From: Arsenicicoccus cauae
GTDB lineage: Bacteria; Actinomycetota; Actinomycetes; Actinomycetales; Dermatophilaceae
Direction: 5' to 3'
Length of the DNA stretch: 64,000 bases
Assembly (NCBI RefSeq): GCF_009707125.1
Contig: NZ_WLVL01000023.1
Location: forward strand, 62,001 to 126,000
Numbering within the stretch: position 1 is the first letter of the stretch; each line of letters begins with the position of its first letter. The notes beneath the pieces were generated by a model, which searched no databases, had not been told where the DNA came from, and saw only the letters and a list, made by a program, of their open reading frames with translations. Both the position numbers and the translations under genes were made by a program. Of this stretch, positions 9,174-17,035 are shown piece after piece.

Positions 9174-9190
9174 CTGGTGGGAAAACCTCA
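9174..9190 (-). repeat. Inverted repeat, right end of the IS
   Basis: CTGGTGGGAAAACCTCA, the inverted partner of the left end with one mismatch. Confidence 0.8.
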
Positions 9191-9207
9191 ATCAGGCACC
9201 CTTCTTG

Positions 9208-9882
9208 TCAGAGCTTGATGTCGACGCCTCCTGAGAAGGCTGAGTCGTGAAGGACGAGCTTGGTCAACTTCGTTCCCTTCGGCACGTCGAAGAAGAGGTT
9301 TCCCTGCACTGCGTTGCCGGGGTTGATGTTCTCCATCCAAACACTCTGGGTGTTGTTCGCGGATGCATCAGTGACGGAGGCCATGGAGTTGGCGCTGTAC
9401 TCGGACTCTCCGGCGAAGGCCTTTTGGGAGTCCGCGAACATCATCTGAGGAGCCTTGTCCTTGTTCCTGACGCGGAGGGTCACGCGGCAGAACTCTCCCT
9501 GGGCCTTCTCGGCCATGAAGTCCGGGCCCACCGAGGCGATCCCACACTTGACGGACTTCACCGTGAACTCGAACTTGCCATCGTTGGCCGGCGTTCCGAT
9601 GCCGGCGGTCGGCGCCTCTGCAGCCGGGGCCTCCTGCGTCTGAGTCACAGCCGGGGCAGCGGATGTCTTGGCCGGGTTGGCCGCTGCCTTGGCCGCGACC
9701 GCTGCGGAGGAGGGGGTCGTCATGCTCGACGACGCAGGCTCCTTGCCGCCCCCCATCGCTGACCCGAATGCGCCGAGCAGGACGACGGCCATGGCACCCG
9801 TGAGGATCTTGTGCCTCACGAACCAATTCCTCTGGGGTGCGGGGCTGCTGGCCGGGTTGGGGGTCAGGGCGGGGTCAGTCAT
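9208..9882 (-). CDS. Membrane-anchored DUF4352-type protein
   Basis: A 224-residue protein with a short cytoplasmic Pro/Ala-rich start, a single membrane helix (about residues 24-44, HKILTGAMAVVLLGAFGSAM), an Ala/Thr/Ser/Pro-rich spacer, and a C-terminal beta domain from about residue 105 (GKFEFTVKSVKCGIASVG, GEFCRVTLRVRNKDKAPQ, NLFFDVPKGTKLTKLVL). That pattern fits DUF4352, an immunoglobulin-like extracellular domain found in many Gram-positive surface lipoproteins. Two cysteines (KSVKCG and GEFCRV) could form a disulfide. The start at 9882 is preferred over one 33 bases upstream because GAGGA precedes it at normal spacing. The IS lies just beyond its stop. The function is unknown. Confidence 0.75.
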   Translation of the reverse strand: MTDPALTPNPASSPAPQRNWFVRHKILTGAMAVVLLGAFGSAMGGGKEPASSSMTTPSSAAVAAKAAANPAKTSAAPAVTQTQEAPAAEAPTAGIGTPANDGKFEFTVKSVKCGIASVGPDFMAEKAQGEFCRVTLRVRNKDKAPQMMFADSQKAFAGESEYSANSMASVTDASANNTQSVWMENINPGNAVQGNLFFDVPKGTKLTKLVLHDSAFSGGVDIKL

Positions 9883-10199
9883 TCGGCGTCCTCGACGAAG
9901 AAGTGGAAGGCTCACCGATGGGGAGCCTGACTGAACATAACCGCTGGGTAACTGCGTGGCAAACGTCCCGGCCCCGACGGTGTCCAGCCCCGGTCAGGGA
10001 TGGCTAGTTCTGGTGGAGCGGTTGGGCATAGTCCCGGGATTCGTTGGATCGATACAAGGCCTAGGCGCGGGGGGGTCAAGTGGGTGGAGCGAGGGGTCTG
10101 TATCGCCAGGCATCCCTGTCTCGCGAATGACGCAGATCACCTGGATCTTGTCGGCTTGAATTCACCCGAACAGCGGGCTTGTCGTCGTTCACCTCAGAT
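9883..10199. other. Intergenic region between divergent genes, no gene seen
   Basis: Open frames here are short, lack ribosome sites and match nothing recognised. Base composition is more mixed than in the neighbours, with runs of G near 10069-10076. It presumably contains the promoter of the DUF4352 gene. Confidence 0.5.
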
Positions 10200-10262
10200 C
10201 CGCCGGGGGTAGGGGCATCGACCTGGGGGACGAAGGCCGGTCGATGCCCCTACCCCCGGCGG
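10200..10262. repeat. Perfect 24-bp inverted repeat upstream of the siderophore importer
   Basis: Bases 10200-10223 and 10239-10262 are exact reverse complements around a 15-base loop; the arm contains GGGGGTAGGGGCATCGACC. Any transcript through it would form a very stable hairpin. It lies between divergent genes and only about 30 bases before an iron box, so it could be an insulator-type terminator, a protein-binding site or the relic of a small inserted element. Confidence 0.85.
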
Positions 10263-10292
10263 GGGGGGTTGTGGAGGATAGGGTCACCTTAC

Positions 10293-10311
10293 TAAGGTTT
10301 GGCTATCCTTC
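10293..10311 (+). promoter_or_regulatory. DtxR/IdeR-type iron box before the siderophore importer operon
   Basis: TAAGGTTTGGCTATCCTTC fits TWAGGTTAGSCTAACCTWA at 16 of 19 positions by eye. It ends 26 bases before the first start codon of the operon, where a repressor would cover the promoter. Confidence 0.75.
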
Positions 10312-10337
10312 TCATCGGTTCTGTCGATCGGAGCACA

Positions 10338-11309
10338 ATGTCGTCCCGCCTGCTCACCCCCGCCCGCGCCGCGATCCTCGCCACGGTCGCCCTGTCGACG
10401 GCCGCGTGCGGCTCGGCCACCGCCTCCTCGGGCTCCGGCTCGTCCGGCTCGGGCAGCTCGTCCGGCAGCGCCACGACCGTGAGCGTCACGCACGCGCAGG
10501 GCACCACGCAGGTGCCTGCCCACCCCAAGAAGGTCGCCGTCCTCGACCTGGGCGTGCTCGACAGCCTCCAGTCCCTGGGCGTCGACTCGGTCACGGCCGT
10601 GACCAAGCAGGGCATGCCGAGCTTCCTGTCGGGTTACCAGGACGCGAGGTACACCGACCTCGGCAGCATGAAGGAGCCCGACGTCGAGAAGCTCGCCGCC
10701 GCCGGGCCGGACCTGATCATCGTCGGCGCCCGAGGGGCTGCGAAGTACAAGGAGCTGTCGAAGATCGCCCCCACCATCGACCTGACGGTGGGGTCCAAGG
10801 ACCTGATGGGCTCGGCCAAGAAGGTCAACGCGCAGCTCGGTGAGATCTTTGGCAAGCAGGAGCAGGTGACGGCCAAGCATGCCGCGCTGGACGCCAAGGT
10901 CACGGCCGCCAAGGCCAAGGCGGCCAACGCCGGCACCGGCCTGATCCTCATGACCAGCGGGGGCAAGGTCTCGGCGTTCGGCCCGCAGTCCCGCTTCGGT
11001 CTCGTCCACCAGACGCTCGGCGTCAAGCCCACCGCCGCCACGATCAGCGAGGACCGCCACGGCCAGGCCGTGAGCTTCGAGTTCGTCCGCGACGCCAAGC
11101 CGGACCGCCTGTTCGTCGTCGACCGCGACGCCGCCATCGGCCAGAACGGCAAGGCCGCCAAGGAGATCCTCGCCAACCCGCTCGTCGACGCCACGCCGGC
11201 CGGCGCCACGAAGCAGATCACCTACCTCGACGGCCAGCGGTGGTATGTCGTCGGGGCCGGCCTCGACAACCTGTCGACCATGGTCGACGAGGTGGCCGCG
11301 GGGCTGTGA
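10338..11309 (+). CDS. Siderophore ABC transporter substrate-binding lipoprotein
   Basis: Captures ferric-siderophore outside the membrane and delivers it to the permeases encoded downstream. The 323-residue protein has a lipoprotein signal ending ALSTAAC with Cys24 as the lipidated residue, then a Ser/Gly linker. The fold follows the class III FecB/FatB pattern: HPKKVAVLDLGVLDSLQSLG, EPDVEKLAAAGPDLIIVGAR and RLFVVDRDAAIG near the end. The DLGVLDSLQ block recalls YclQ/CeuA catecholate-binding proteins, but the ligand is an inference. The ATG at 10338 has CGGAG five bases upstream. It is first in a tightly coupled operon behind the iron box. Confidence 0.93.
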   Translation: MSSRLLTPARAAILATVALSTAACGSATASSGSGSSGSGSSSGSATTVSVTHAQGTTQVPAHPKKVAVLDLGVLDSLQSLGVDSVTAVTKQGMPSFLSGYQDARYTDLGSMKEPDVEKLAAAGPDLIIVGARGAAKYKELSKIAPTIDLTVGSKDLMGSAKKVNAQLGEIFGKQEQVTAKHAALDAKVTAAKAKAANAGTGLILMTSGGKVSAFGPQSRFGLVHQTLGVKPTAATISEDRHGQAVSFEFVRDAKPDRLFVVDRDAAIGQNGKAAKEILANPLVDATPAGATKQITYLDGQRWYVVGAGLDNLSTMVDEVAAGL

Positions 11310-12313
11310 CGGCGTCAGCCCCCGTCGTCGCGCGACGCCGACCCCGCCAGGCAGCGCTGCTGCTCGGCGGGGCCGCCGTCGTGCTGGTCCTCGCGGTCTG
11401 GTCGCTCTTCGTGGGGGTCGCCGACGTGACGCCCGCCGCGCTGCTGGACGCCGACCGCCGCGCCGACGCCCTCGACCTCATCGGGGTCAGCCGCGTCCCA
11501 CGCACCGTCGCCCTGGTGCTGGCCGGCGCCGGCCTCGCGGTGAGCGGGCTGATCATGCAGCTGCTCACCCGCAACCCCTTCGTCGAGCCGTCGACCACCG
11601 GGACGATGGAGTTCGCCGGCCTCGGCCTGCTGGGGGTCGCGATCGGCTGGCCGGACGCGCCGGTCGCGGCCCGTATGGCGATCGCCGCCGCCTGCGCGCT
11701 CGCCGGCACCGCCGTGTTCCTGCGCCTCGTCCGGTCCGTCACGATCCGGGACGTGCTCGTCGTGCCGCTGATCGGCCTGGTCCTGTCCGGGATCGTGGGG
11801 GCGGTGGCCACCTTCGTCGCCTACCGCTACGACCTCCTGCAGAGCCTCGGCGCCTGGATGACCGGCGACTTCTCGGCCACGATCCAGGGCCGCTACGAGC
11901 TGCTGTGGATCGCGGGCGCCCTCACCGTCGTGTCGGTCGTCGTGGCGGACCGCTTCACCGTCGCGGGGCTGGGGGAGGACGTCGCCACCAACCTCGGCCT
12001 GGACTACCGCCGCACGATGGCGATCGGCATGAGCATCGTCGCCGTCGTGACGGCGACCGTGGTCGTGACGGTGGGCATGCTCGGCTTCATCGGCCTGGTC
12101 GTCCCCAACCTCGTGGTGCTCGCCATGGGCGGCAACGCCCGCAGCAGCGTGCCCTGGGTCGCGCTCGGCGGAGCCGGTCTCGTGCTCCTGTGCGACCTGC
12201 TCGCCCGCTCCCTGGTCGCGCCGCACGAGCTGCCCATCGGCACGATCCTCGGCGTCGTCGGGGCGGGAGCCTTCCTCGCCATGCTGGTCAAGGGAGTTCG
12301 CGGTGTCCGCTGA
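11306..12313 (+). CDS. Siderophore ABC transporter permease 1 (FecCD family)
   Basis: An integral membrane protein of 335 residues forming half of the import channel. The GTG start overlaps the stop of the binding-protein gene (GTGA), giving translational coupling. Family features are the early block RVPRTVALVLAGAGLAVSG, the helix pair around QSLGAWMTGDFSATIQG, and the coupling segment LGLDYRR with GFIGLVVPNL in the final third, which contacts the ATPase. About nine or ten hydrophobic helices are visible, as expected for BtuC-like permeases. It shares the operon and probable iron control with its neighbours. Confidence 0.93.
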   Translation: MTASAPVVARRRPRQAALLLGGAAVVLVLAVWSLFVGVADVTPAALLDADRRADALDLIGVSRVPRTVALVLAGAGLAVSGLIMQLLTRNPFVEPSTTGTMEFAGLGLLGVAIGWPDAPVAARMAIAAACALAGTAVFLRLVRSVTIRDVLVVPLIGLVLSGIVGAVATFVAYRYDLLQSLGAWMTGDFSATIQGRYELLWIAGALTVVSVVVADRFTVAGLGEDVATNLGLDYRRTMAIGMSIVAVVTATVVVTVGMLGFIGLVVPNLVVLAMGGNARSSVPWVALGGAGLVLLCDLLARSLVAPHELPIGTILGVVGAGAFLAMLVKGVRGVR

Positions 12314-13322
12314 CCTGACGACCGCCGCCCCCGCCACGCCTGCGGCATCCCGTCGACCTCTCGTCCGCCGTGCCCCCTCCCCGACGCTGCGGGTCGCCGC
12401 GTGGTGGCTGCTCGCGGCGGCAGCCGCGACGGCATACCTGCTCGTGGGCCTCGAGGGGGCCATCGGCTTCATCCTGCCGCGACGCCTGATCACCCTCGCC
12501 ACCATGACCGTCGTGGGCGCGGCCGTGGCCATCGCGACCGTGCTCTTTCACACGGTCACCGCCAACCGGATCCTGACGCCGTCGATCATGGGCTTCGACG
12601 CGCTCTACCTGCTCGTGCAGACCGCGGCCATGGTGGCGCTCGGGGTGACCGGCAGCGTGACCATCGACCCGGTGCTGCGCTTCGGCGCCGAGGCGACGGC
12701 CATGACCCTGCTGGCCGTCGGCCTCTACCGCTGGCTCGTCGTCGGCCTCGGCCGCAGCCTGCACCTCGTGGTGCTGGTCGGCGTCGTGGCCGGCGGGTTC
12801 TTTCGCGCGCTGTCCACCCTGATGCAGCGCGCCATGGACCCGACCGAGTTCATCGTCCTGCAGGACCGCTTCTTCGCCGACTTCCATGGCGCCGACCCCC
12901 GGCTCGTCGCGACGAGCGCGGTGATCGTGGCGCTCGCCCTGCTGTGGACCCTGCGCCAGGCCGAACGGCTCGACGTCATCGCCCTCGGGCGCGAGCTCGC
13001 GACGTCCCTGGGCATCGACCACCGCCGCAGCCAGCTCGTCGTCCTCGCCGTGGTGGCGCTGCTCGTCGCGTCGGCGACCGCACTCGTGGGGCCGACCAGC
13101 TTCTTCGGGCTGCTGGTGGCCCATCTCGCCTACCAGACCATGGGCACGCACCGGCACCGCTACGTCCTCCCGGCCGCCTGCGGCGCGGCCGTCGCCACCC
13201 TCGTCGGCGGACAGCTCGTCTTCGAGCAGCTCCTCGGCCTCGAGGGCTCCCTGTCCTTGGTCGTCGAGCTCCTCGGCGGCGTCGCCTTCCTCGTCCTCCT
13301 CCTGCGAAGGGCCCGCGCATGA
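12303..13322 (+). CDS. Siderophore ABC transporter permease 2 (FecCD family)
   Basis: The second channel subunit, 339 residues, beginning at a GTG that overlaps the preceding gene by 11 bases. FecCD landmarks are RRLITLATMTVVGAAVAIAT, NRILTPSIMGFDALYLLVQT, ELATSLGIDHRRSQLVVLAV and VGPTSFFGLLVAHLAYQTMG; the last two correspond to the ATPase-coupling loop and following helix. The two permeases are paralogs and should pair as a heterodimer. A long antisense open frame covers this gene but has no supporting features. Confidence 0.93.
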   Translation: MSADLTTAAPATPAASRRPLVRRAPSPTLRVAAWWLLAAAAATAYLLVGLEGAIGFILPRRLITLATMTVVGAAVAIATVLFHTVTANRILTPSIMGFDALYLLVQTAAMVALGVTGSVTIDPVLRFGAEATAMTLLAVGLYRWLVVGLGRSLHLVVLVGVVAGGFFRALSTLMQRAMDPTEFIVLQDRFFADFHGADPRLVATSAVIVALALLWTLRQAERLDVIALGRELATSLGIDHRRSQLVVLAVVALLVASATALVGPTSFFGLLVAHLAYQTMGTHRHRYVLPAACGAAVATLVGGQLVFEQLLGLEGSLSLVVELLGGVAFLVLLLRRARA

Positions 13323-14122
13323 CCTCCACCGCCGTCCTCCCGCACGCCGCGACCAGCTCGGGCATCGCCATACGGGAGGTGACCAAGTCGTATGACGGGA
13401 CAACCGTCGTCGACCGGGTCACCCTCGACCTGCCGCGTGGGGGGCTGACCTGCCTGGTCGGTCCCAACGGCGCCGGCAAGTCGACGCTGCTGTCGATCGT
13501 GGCCCGCCTCCTGCCCGCCGACGAGGGCGAGGTGCACGTCGATGACCTCGACGTCACGCGCTGCGAGTCCTCGGTGCTGGCGCGACGGCTCGCGATCCTG
13601 CGCCAGGAGCACCACCTCGCGGTGCGCCTGCGGGTGCGTGACCTGGTGGGCTTCGGCCGCTTCCCCCACTGCGGGGGACGGCTGCGCCCGGTCGACGTCG
13701 AGCACGTGGACCGTGCCCTGCACTACCTCGACCTGGAGGACCTGGCCGACCGGTTCGTCGACGAGCTCTCGGGTGGTCAGCGCCAGCGCGTCCTGATCGC
13801 CATGGTCGTCGCCCAGGACACCGACTACGTCCTGCTGGACGAGCCGCTCAACAACCTAGACATGCGGCACGCCCTCGGGATCCTGCGCCTGCTGCGCCGC
13901 GCCGTGGACGAGCTGGGCAAGACCGTCGTGGTGGTCGTGCACGACCTCAACGCGGCCGCCGCCTTCGCGGACCGGATCGTGGCGATGCGCGACGGCCGCG
14001 TGGTCGCCGCCGGCAGCCCGGACGAGGTGATGCGCGAGGGCCTGCTCGAGGAGATCTTCGCCGTCCCGATCACCGTGGAGCGCGTGCAGGGGCGACCGGT
14101 CGGACACTACCTGCGGCGCTGA
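13319..14122 (+). CDS. Siderophore ABC transporter ATP-binding protein
   Basis: The 267-residue ATPase that drives ferric-siderophore import. It has Walker A GPNGAGKS, Q-loop RRLAILRQEHHLAVRLRVRD, signature LSGGQRQRV, Walker B YVLLDEPLNNLD and switch histidine VVVVHDLN, in the order of the FepC/FhuC family. The start ATG overlaps the permease stop (ATGA). A 13-bp tandem duplication (GGCGCTGACCTGG, twice at 14115-14140) covers the stop codon, so its second copy repeats the TGA, a small sign of slippage. Confidence 0.95.
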   Translation: MTSTAVLPHAATSSGIAIREVTKSYDGTTVVDRVTLDLPRGGLTCLVGPNGAGKSTLLSIVARLLPADEGEVHVDDLDVTRCESSVLARRLAILRQEHHLAVRLRVRDLVGFGRFPHCGGRLRPVDVEHVDRALHYLDLEDLADRFVDELSGGQRQRVLIAMVVAQDTDYVLLDEPLNNLDMRHALGILRLLRRAVDELGKTVVVVVHDLNAAAAFADRIVAMRDGRVVAAGSPDEVMREGLLEEIFAVPITVERVQGRPVGHYLRR

Positions 14123-14150
14123 CCTGGGGCGCTGACCTGGGGCGCGTCGG

Positions 14151-14175
14151 CTTTTGGTGCAGCTATGCTCAAAAG
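14151..14175 (+). promoter_or_regulatory. Candidate ROK operator 1
   Basis: CTTTTGGT and CTCAAAAG form an imperfect inverted repeat (outer six bases exact: CTTTTG / CAAAAG) with a 9-base centre, 61 bases before the ROK start codon. A similar element precedes the dehydrogenase gene on the other side of the regulator, which supports an operator role. Confidence 0.4.
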
Positions 14176-14236
14176 GTCTGGCCGACCTGGTCCGACGCGA
14201 TGGCGGCGGGACATCGCCCGCGAGGAGGTGGACCCC

Positions 14237-15370
14237 ATGGCTGCGACCGAGACCGGTGCCGGTGAGGTGCTGGCGCACCTGCGCGAGCACGGTCCGACGA
14301 CCCGGCGCGGGCTGGTGGACGGCCTCGGCTGGGCGCGCATGACCGTCGGCAAACGGCTGGACGAGCTGCTCGCCGCCGGCTTCGTCGTGAGCCGGGGCCT
14401 CGGGGCCAGCGAGGGGGGTCGGCCCGCCGAGACCTTCGCCGTCGACGACGACCTCGGCCTGCTCGTCGGCATCGACGTGGGCGGCTCCTACACCCGCGTC
14501 GGGATCACCGACATGGCCGGCGGGTTCCTGGCCGAGGACGGGGCCGACATCGGGCTCCCCACCGGGCCGGGCGGCGTGGCCGCTTGGGTCGACGCACGCA
14601 TCACCGCGCTGCTGGCCGGGATCGGGCGGTCGCCCGCCGATGTGCGGGCCGTCGGGGTCGGCGTGCCGGGACCGGTCGACCTCCGTAGCGGGGTCATCGG
14701 GGCGCCGCTGCGCGAGAGCGCTTGGGAAGGGGTGCGATTCACCGACCTCCTCACGGTCCGCGGCGACGTGCAGGTCGTCGACCGGGATGTCAACACGATG
14801 GCGGTCGCCGAGCACGCGGCGCTGGGGGCGGGCGACCACACCGTGGTGCTGCGGGTCGGCATGGGGATCAGCTGCGCGTTCGTGCTCGACGGGCGGGTCT
14901 ATCGCGGCGAACGTGGGGGAGTGGGCGTGCTGACGCTGCCCGGGCCTGACGGCCGTCTGCGCCGCCTCGAGGACGTCGCCAGCGGGTATGTCGTGCGAGA
15001 GCGCCTGGCATCCCATGGGGTTGCGGCCACGACGAGCTTCGACCTGGTGTCGCTCGTCGAGGACGGCCACCCGCTGGCCTGCCAGCTGGTCGGCGAGGTG
15101 GGGGAGGCCCTCGGCCGGTCCCTCGCGGAGGTGGTGCGCCTGCTCAACCCCACGACCGTCGTGGTCGGTGGCGCGCTCTCCGGTGCCGGCGGCGTGCTCA
15201 TGGCGCCGCTGCGCCGGGCGCTCGACGAGGGTGCGGGGGAGTACGCCCTCCAGACCCTCAGCCTGCGCACGACGCTCCTCGGCGGTCGGTCCGGGCTGGC
15301 CGGGGCCGTGCGGCTGGCGGCGGACGCCTACTTCGAGCCGGCGCGCATCTCGCGGCTCGTCTCGTCCTGA
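14237..15370 (+). CDS. ROK family transcriptional regulator
   Basis: A 377-residue protein with an N-terminal winged helix (VLAHLREHGPTTRRGLVDGL, then VGKRLDELLAAGFV) and a ROK sugar-kinase-like body (VGIDVGGSYTRVGITDMAGG; DVNTMAVAEHAALGAGDHTV; NPTTVVVGGALSGAGGVLMA). The Cys-rich zinc motif that defines most ROK repressors is absent: the corresponding loop reads VGVLTLPGPDGRLRRLEDVA. GGAGG eight bases before the ATG at 14237 supports this start over an upstream ATG at 14165. It probably controls itself and the adjacent sorbose-phosphate-type dehydrogenase in response to a sugar or sugar phosphate. Confidence 0.88.
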   Translation: MAATETGAGEVLAHLREHGPTTRRGLVDGLGWARMTVGKRLDELLAAGFVVSRGLGASEGGRPAETFAVDDDLGLLVGIDVGGSYTRVGITDMAGGFLAEDGADIGLPTGPGGVAAWVDARITALLAGIGRSPADVRAVGVGVPGPVDLRSGVIGAPLRESAWEGVRFTDLLTVRGDVQVVDRDVNTMAVAEHAALGAGDHTVVLRVGMGISCAFVLDGRVYRGERGGVGVLTLPGPDGRLRRLEDVASGYVVRERLASHGVAATTSFDLVSLVEDGHPLACQLVGEVGEALGRSLAEVVRLLNPTTVVVGGALSGAGGVLMAPLRRALDEGAGEYALQTLSLRTTLLGGRSGLAGAVRLAADAYFEPARISRLVSS

Positions 15371-15387
15371 GCCTTGTTCCCTCCCGC

Positions 15388-15555
15388 GTCCACTGGGACG
15401 TGATCCACACATGGACCGGCTGGCACCCCGCCCCACCCGCGAGCGCCAGCCCCGACCCCGACACCAGCCCCGAGACCAGCCCCGACCCCGCACCACCACC
15501 CGACGGCAACCCACCAGACAGCGACCCACCACACGGGCACGCCCTCACCGCCTGA
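15388..15555 (+). pseudogene. 3' remnant of a DUF222-HNH endonuclease gene
   Basis: An orphan tail of 55 codons reads VHWDVIHTWTGWHPAPPASA followed by an Asp/Pro/Ser-rich end. It parallels the last residues of the intact DUF222-HNH protein near 53.4 kb (VRWHVMRVGLGWRPAPPPEP): the W-x-V and GWxPAPP positions coincide. No start codon or HNH core is present. The rest of the gene was lost, leaving only the hypervariable Pro-rich tail between the ROK regulator and the dehydrogenase. Confidence 0.6.
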
Positions 15556-15624
15556 CCCGACACGCCCGCCCACCCGGACAGCCACCCCAGGCTGCCAGGG
15601 CGGAGGCCTGCCCCCAGCGCGCCA

Positions 15625-15648
15625 CTTTAGTCAACCTATAGACAAAAG
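15625..15648 (+). promoter_or_regulatory. Candidate ROK operator 2
   Basis: CTTTAGTC and GACAAAAG are inverted repeats matching at 7 of 8 positions with an 8-base centre, 25 bases before the dehydrogenase start. The shape (CTTTWG...CWAAAG) resembles the element before the ROK gene. Confidence 0.45.
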
Positions 15649-15673
15649 ACGGGCGACGGCATACGGTGAAGGC

Positions 15674-16942
15674 ATGCGCACTGAAGCGGCCGTCATCCAC
15701 GGCAAGGGCAAGATCAAGGTCACCGACGTCGAGCTTCCCCCCATCGGGCGCGACGAGATCCTCATGAAGGTCATGTCGGACAGCATCTGCATGTCGACGT
15801 ACAAGGCCACCATCCTCGGCGAGGACCACAAGCGCGTCCCGCCGAACATCTCCGAGGTCCCCGTCATGGCCGGCCACGAGTTCGCCGGCGAGATCGTCGA
15901 GGTCGGCGCTGACTACGCGGACGACTACACGGTGGGTCAGCTCATCGCCATCCAGCCCGCCATGGGTCTGGAGAACGGCTACTCCAGCGGCTACTCCTAC
16001 CCCTACTTCGGTGGCGACACCCACTACACGATCATCCCCAAGATCGCGATCGACAAGGGCTGCGTCCTCAGCTACGACGGCACCTACTTCGCGAATGCCG
16101 GTCTCGCCGAGCCGATGTCGTGCATCATCGGCGGGTTCCACGCCCAGTACCACACGAAGCCGTTCGTCTACGAGCACTTCATGGGCCCGGTCAAGGGCGG
16201 CAAGATGGCCCTGCTCGGCTGCGCGGGCCCGATGGGCATCGGCGCGATCGAGTACGCCATCAACGGCCCCTACACCCCGTCGCTGCTGGTCGTCGTCGAC
16301 ATCGACCAGGCCCGCCTCGACCGCGTCGCCAGCCTGATCACCGTCGAGGACGCCAAGGCCAAGGGCGTCGACCTGCGCTACGTCAACACCACCGGTGGCG
16401 ACCCCGTGCAGATGCTGCGCGAGCTCACCCCGGAGGGCAAGGGCTACGACGACGTCTTCGTCTACGCCCCCGTCAAGGCCCTCGTCGAGCTGGGCGACCA
16501 GATCCTCGGCTTCGACGGCTGCCTCAACTTCTTCGCCGGCCCGACGGACAAGAAGTTCGTCGCCGACTTCAACTTCTACAACGTGCACTACGAGTCCACG
16601 CACATCGTCGGCACCTCGGGTGGCTCCACCGGCGACATGATCGAGTCCCTCGAGATGTCCGCCCGCGGCGAGCTGAACCCGTCGTTCATGGTCACCCACA
16701 TCGGCGGCCTGGACTCCGTGCCCGAGACGGTCCTCGACTACCCCAACATCCCCGGCGGCAAGAAGCTCATCTACCCCTGGGTCCGGATGCCGCTCACCGC
16801 GATCGACGACTTCGCCGAGCTGGGCAAGGACGACGAGTTCTTCGCCGGCCTCGCGGAGATCTGCGGCCGCAACAACAACATTTGGAACGAGGAGGCCGAG
16901 AAGTACCTCCTCGCGCACAAGACGACCTCGAGCGTCGAGTGA
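15674..16942 (+). CDS. sorE: L-sorbose-1-phosphate reductase-like zinc-type dehydrogenase
   Basis: A 422-residue medium-chain dehydrogenase that follows Klebsiella SorE closely from memory: SDSICMSTYKATILGEDHKR, VMAGHEFAGEIVEVG (zinc-site His-Glu), YPYFGGDTHYTIIP, GLAEPMSCIIGGFHAQYHTK, then the nucleotide-binding turn LLGCAGPMGIGAIEYA and FDGCLNFFAGPTDKKFVADF with VGTSGGSTGDMIESL. SorE reduces sorbose-1-phosphate to glucitol-6-phosphate with NAD(P)H. The four-cysteine structural zinc lobe of classical alcohol dehydrogenases is missing, as in SorE. No sorbose PTS is in the window, so the substrate may be a related ketose phosphate. It stands alone behind a candidate ROK operator and is followed by a strong terminator. 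Confidence 0.85.
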   Translation: MRTEAAVIHGKGKIKVTDVELPPIGRDEILMKVMSDSICMSTYKATILGEDHKRVPPNISEVPVMAGHEFAGEIVEVGADYADDYTVGQLIAIQPAMGLENGYSSGYSYPYFGGDTHYTIIPKIAIDKGCVLSYDGTYFANAGLAEPMSCIIGGFHAQYHTKPFVYEHFMGPVKGGKMALLGCAGPMGIGAIEYAINGPYTPSLLVVVDIDQARLDRVASLITVEDAKAKGVDLRYVNTTGGDPVQMLRELTPEGKGYDDVFVYAPVKALVELGDQILGFDGCLNFFAGPTDKKFVADFNFYNVHYESTHIVGTSGGSTGDMIESLEMSARGELNPSFMVTHIGGLDSVPETVLDYPNIPGGKKLIYPWVRMPLTAIDDFAELGKDDEFFAGLAEICGRNNNIWNEEAEKYLLAHKTTSSVE

Positions 16943-16962
16943 TCGCCTGACCGGCTGGTCGT

Positions 16963-16994
16963 GCGGCCCCCTCCCCGGCCCGGGAGGGGGCCGC
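16963..16994 (+). terminator. Strong terminator between convergent genes
   Basis: GCGGCCCCCTCC and GGAGGGGGCCGC form a perfect 12-bp stem with an 8-base loop, 20 bases after the dehydrogenase stop. It can serve both this gene and the convergent GH32 gene. Confidence 0.85.
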
Positions 16995-17035
16995 GGCCGT
17001 ATGACGATCGCCCACCGCCTCGACGGGCGGGGCCC

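Larger units (their letters stand above)
8390..9190 (-). mobile_element. Defective IS5-family-like insertion sequence
   Basis: An 801-bp element bounded by imperfect 17-bp inverted repeats (TGAGGTTTTCTCACCAG at 8390-8406; the complement of TGAGGTTTTCCCACCAG at 9174-9190). It carries one transposase remnant on the minus strand. No convincing target-site duplication is visible: left flank GTGACAC, right flank ATCAGG. Full-length relatives with DDE_Tnp_4 transposases are normally near 1 kb, so about 200-300 bp has been lost internally. It is probably immobile without help from an intact copy. Confidence 0.8.
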
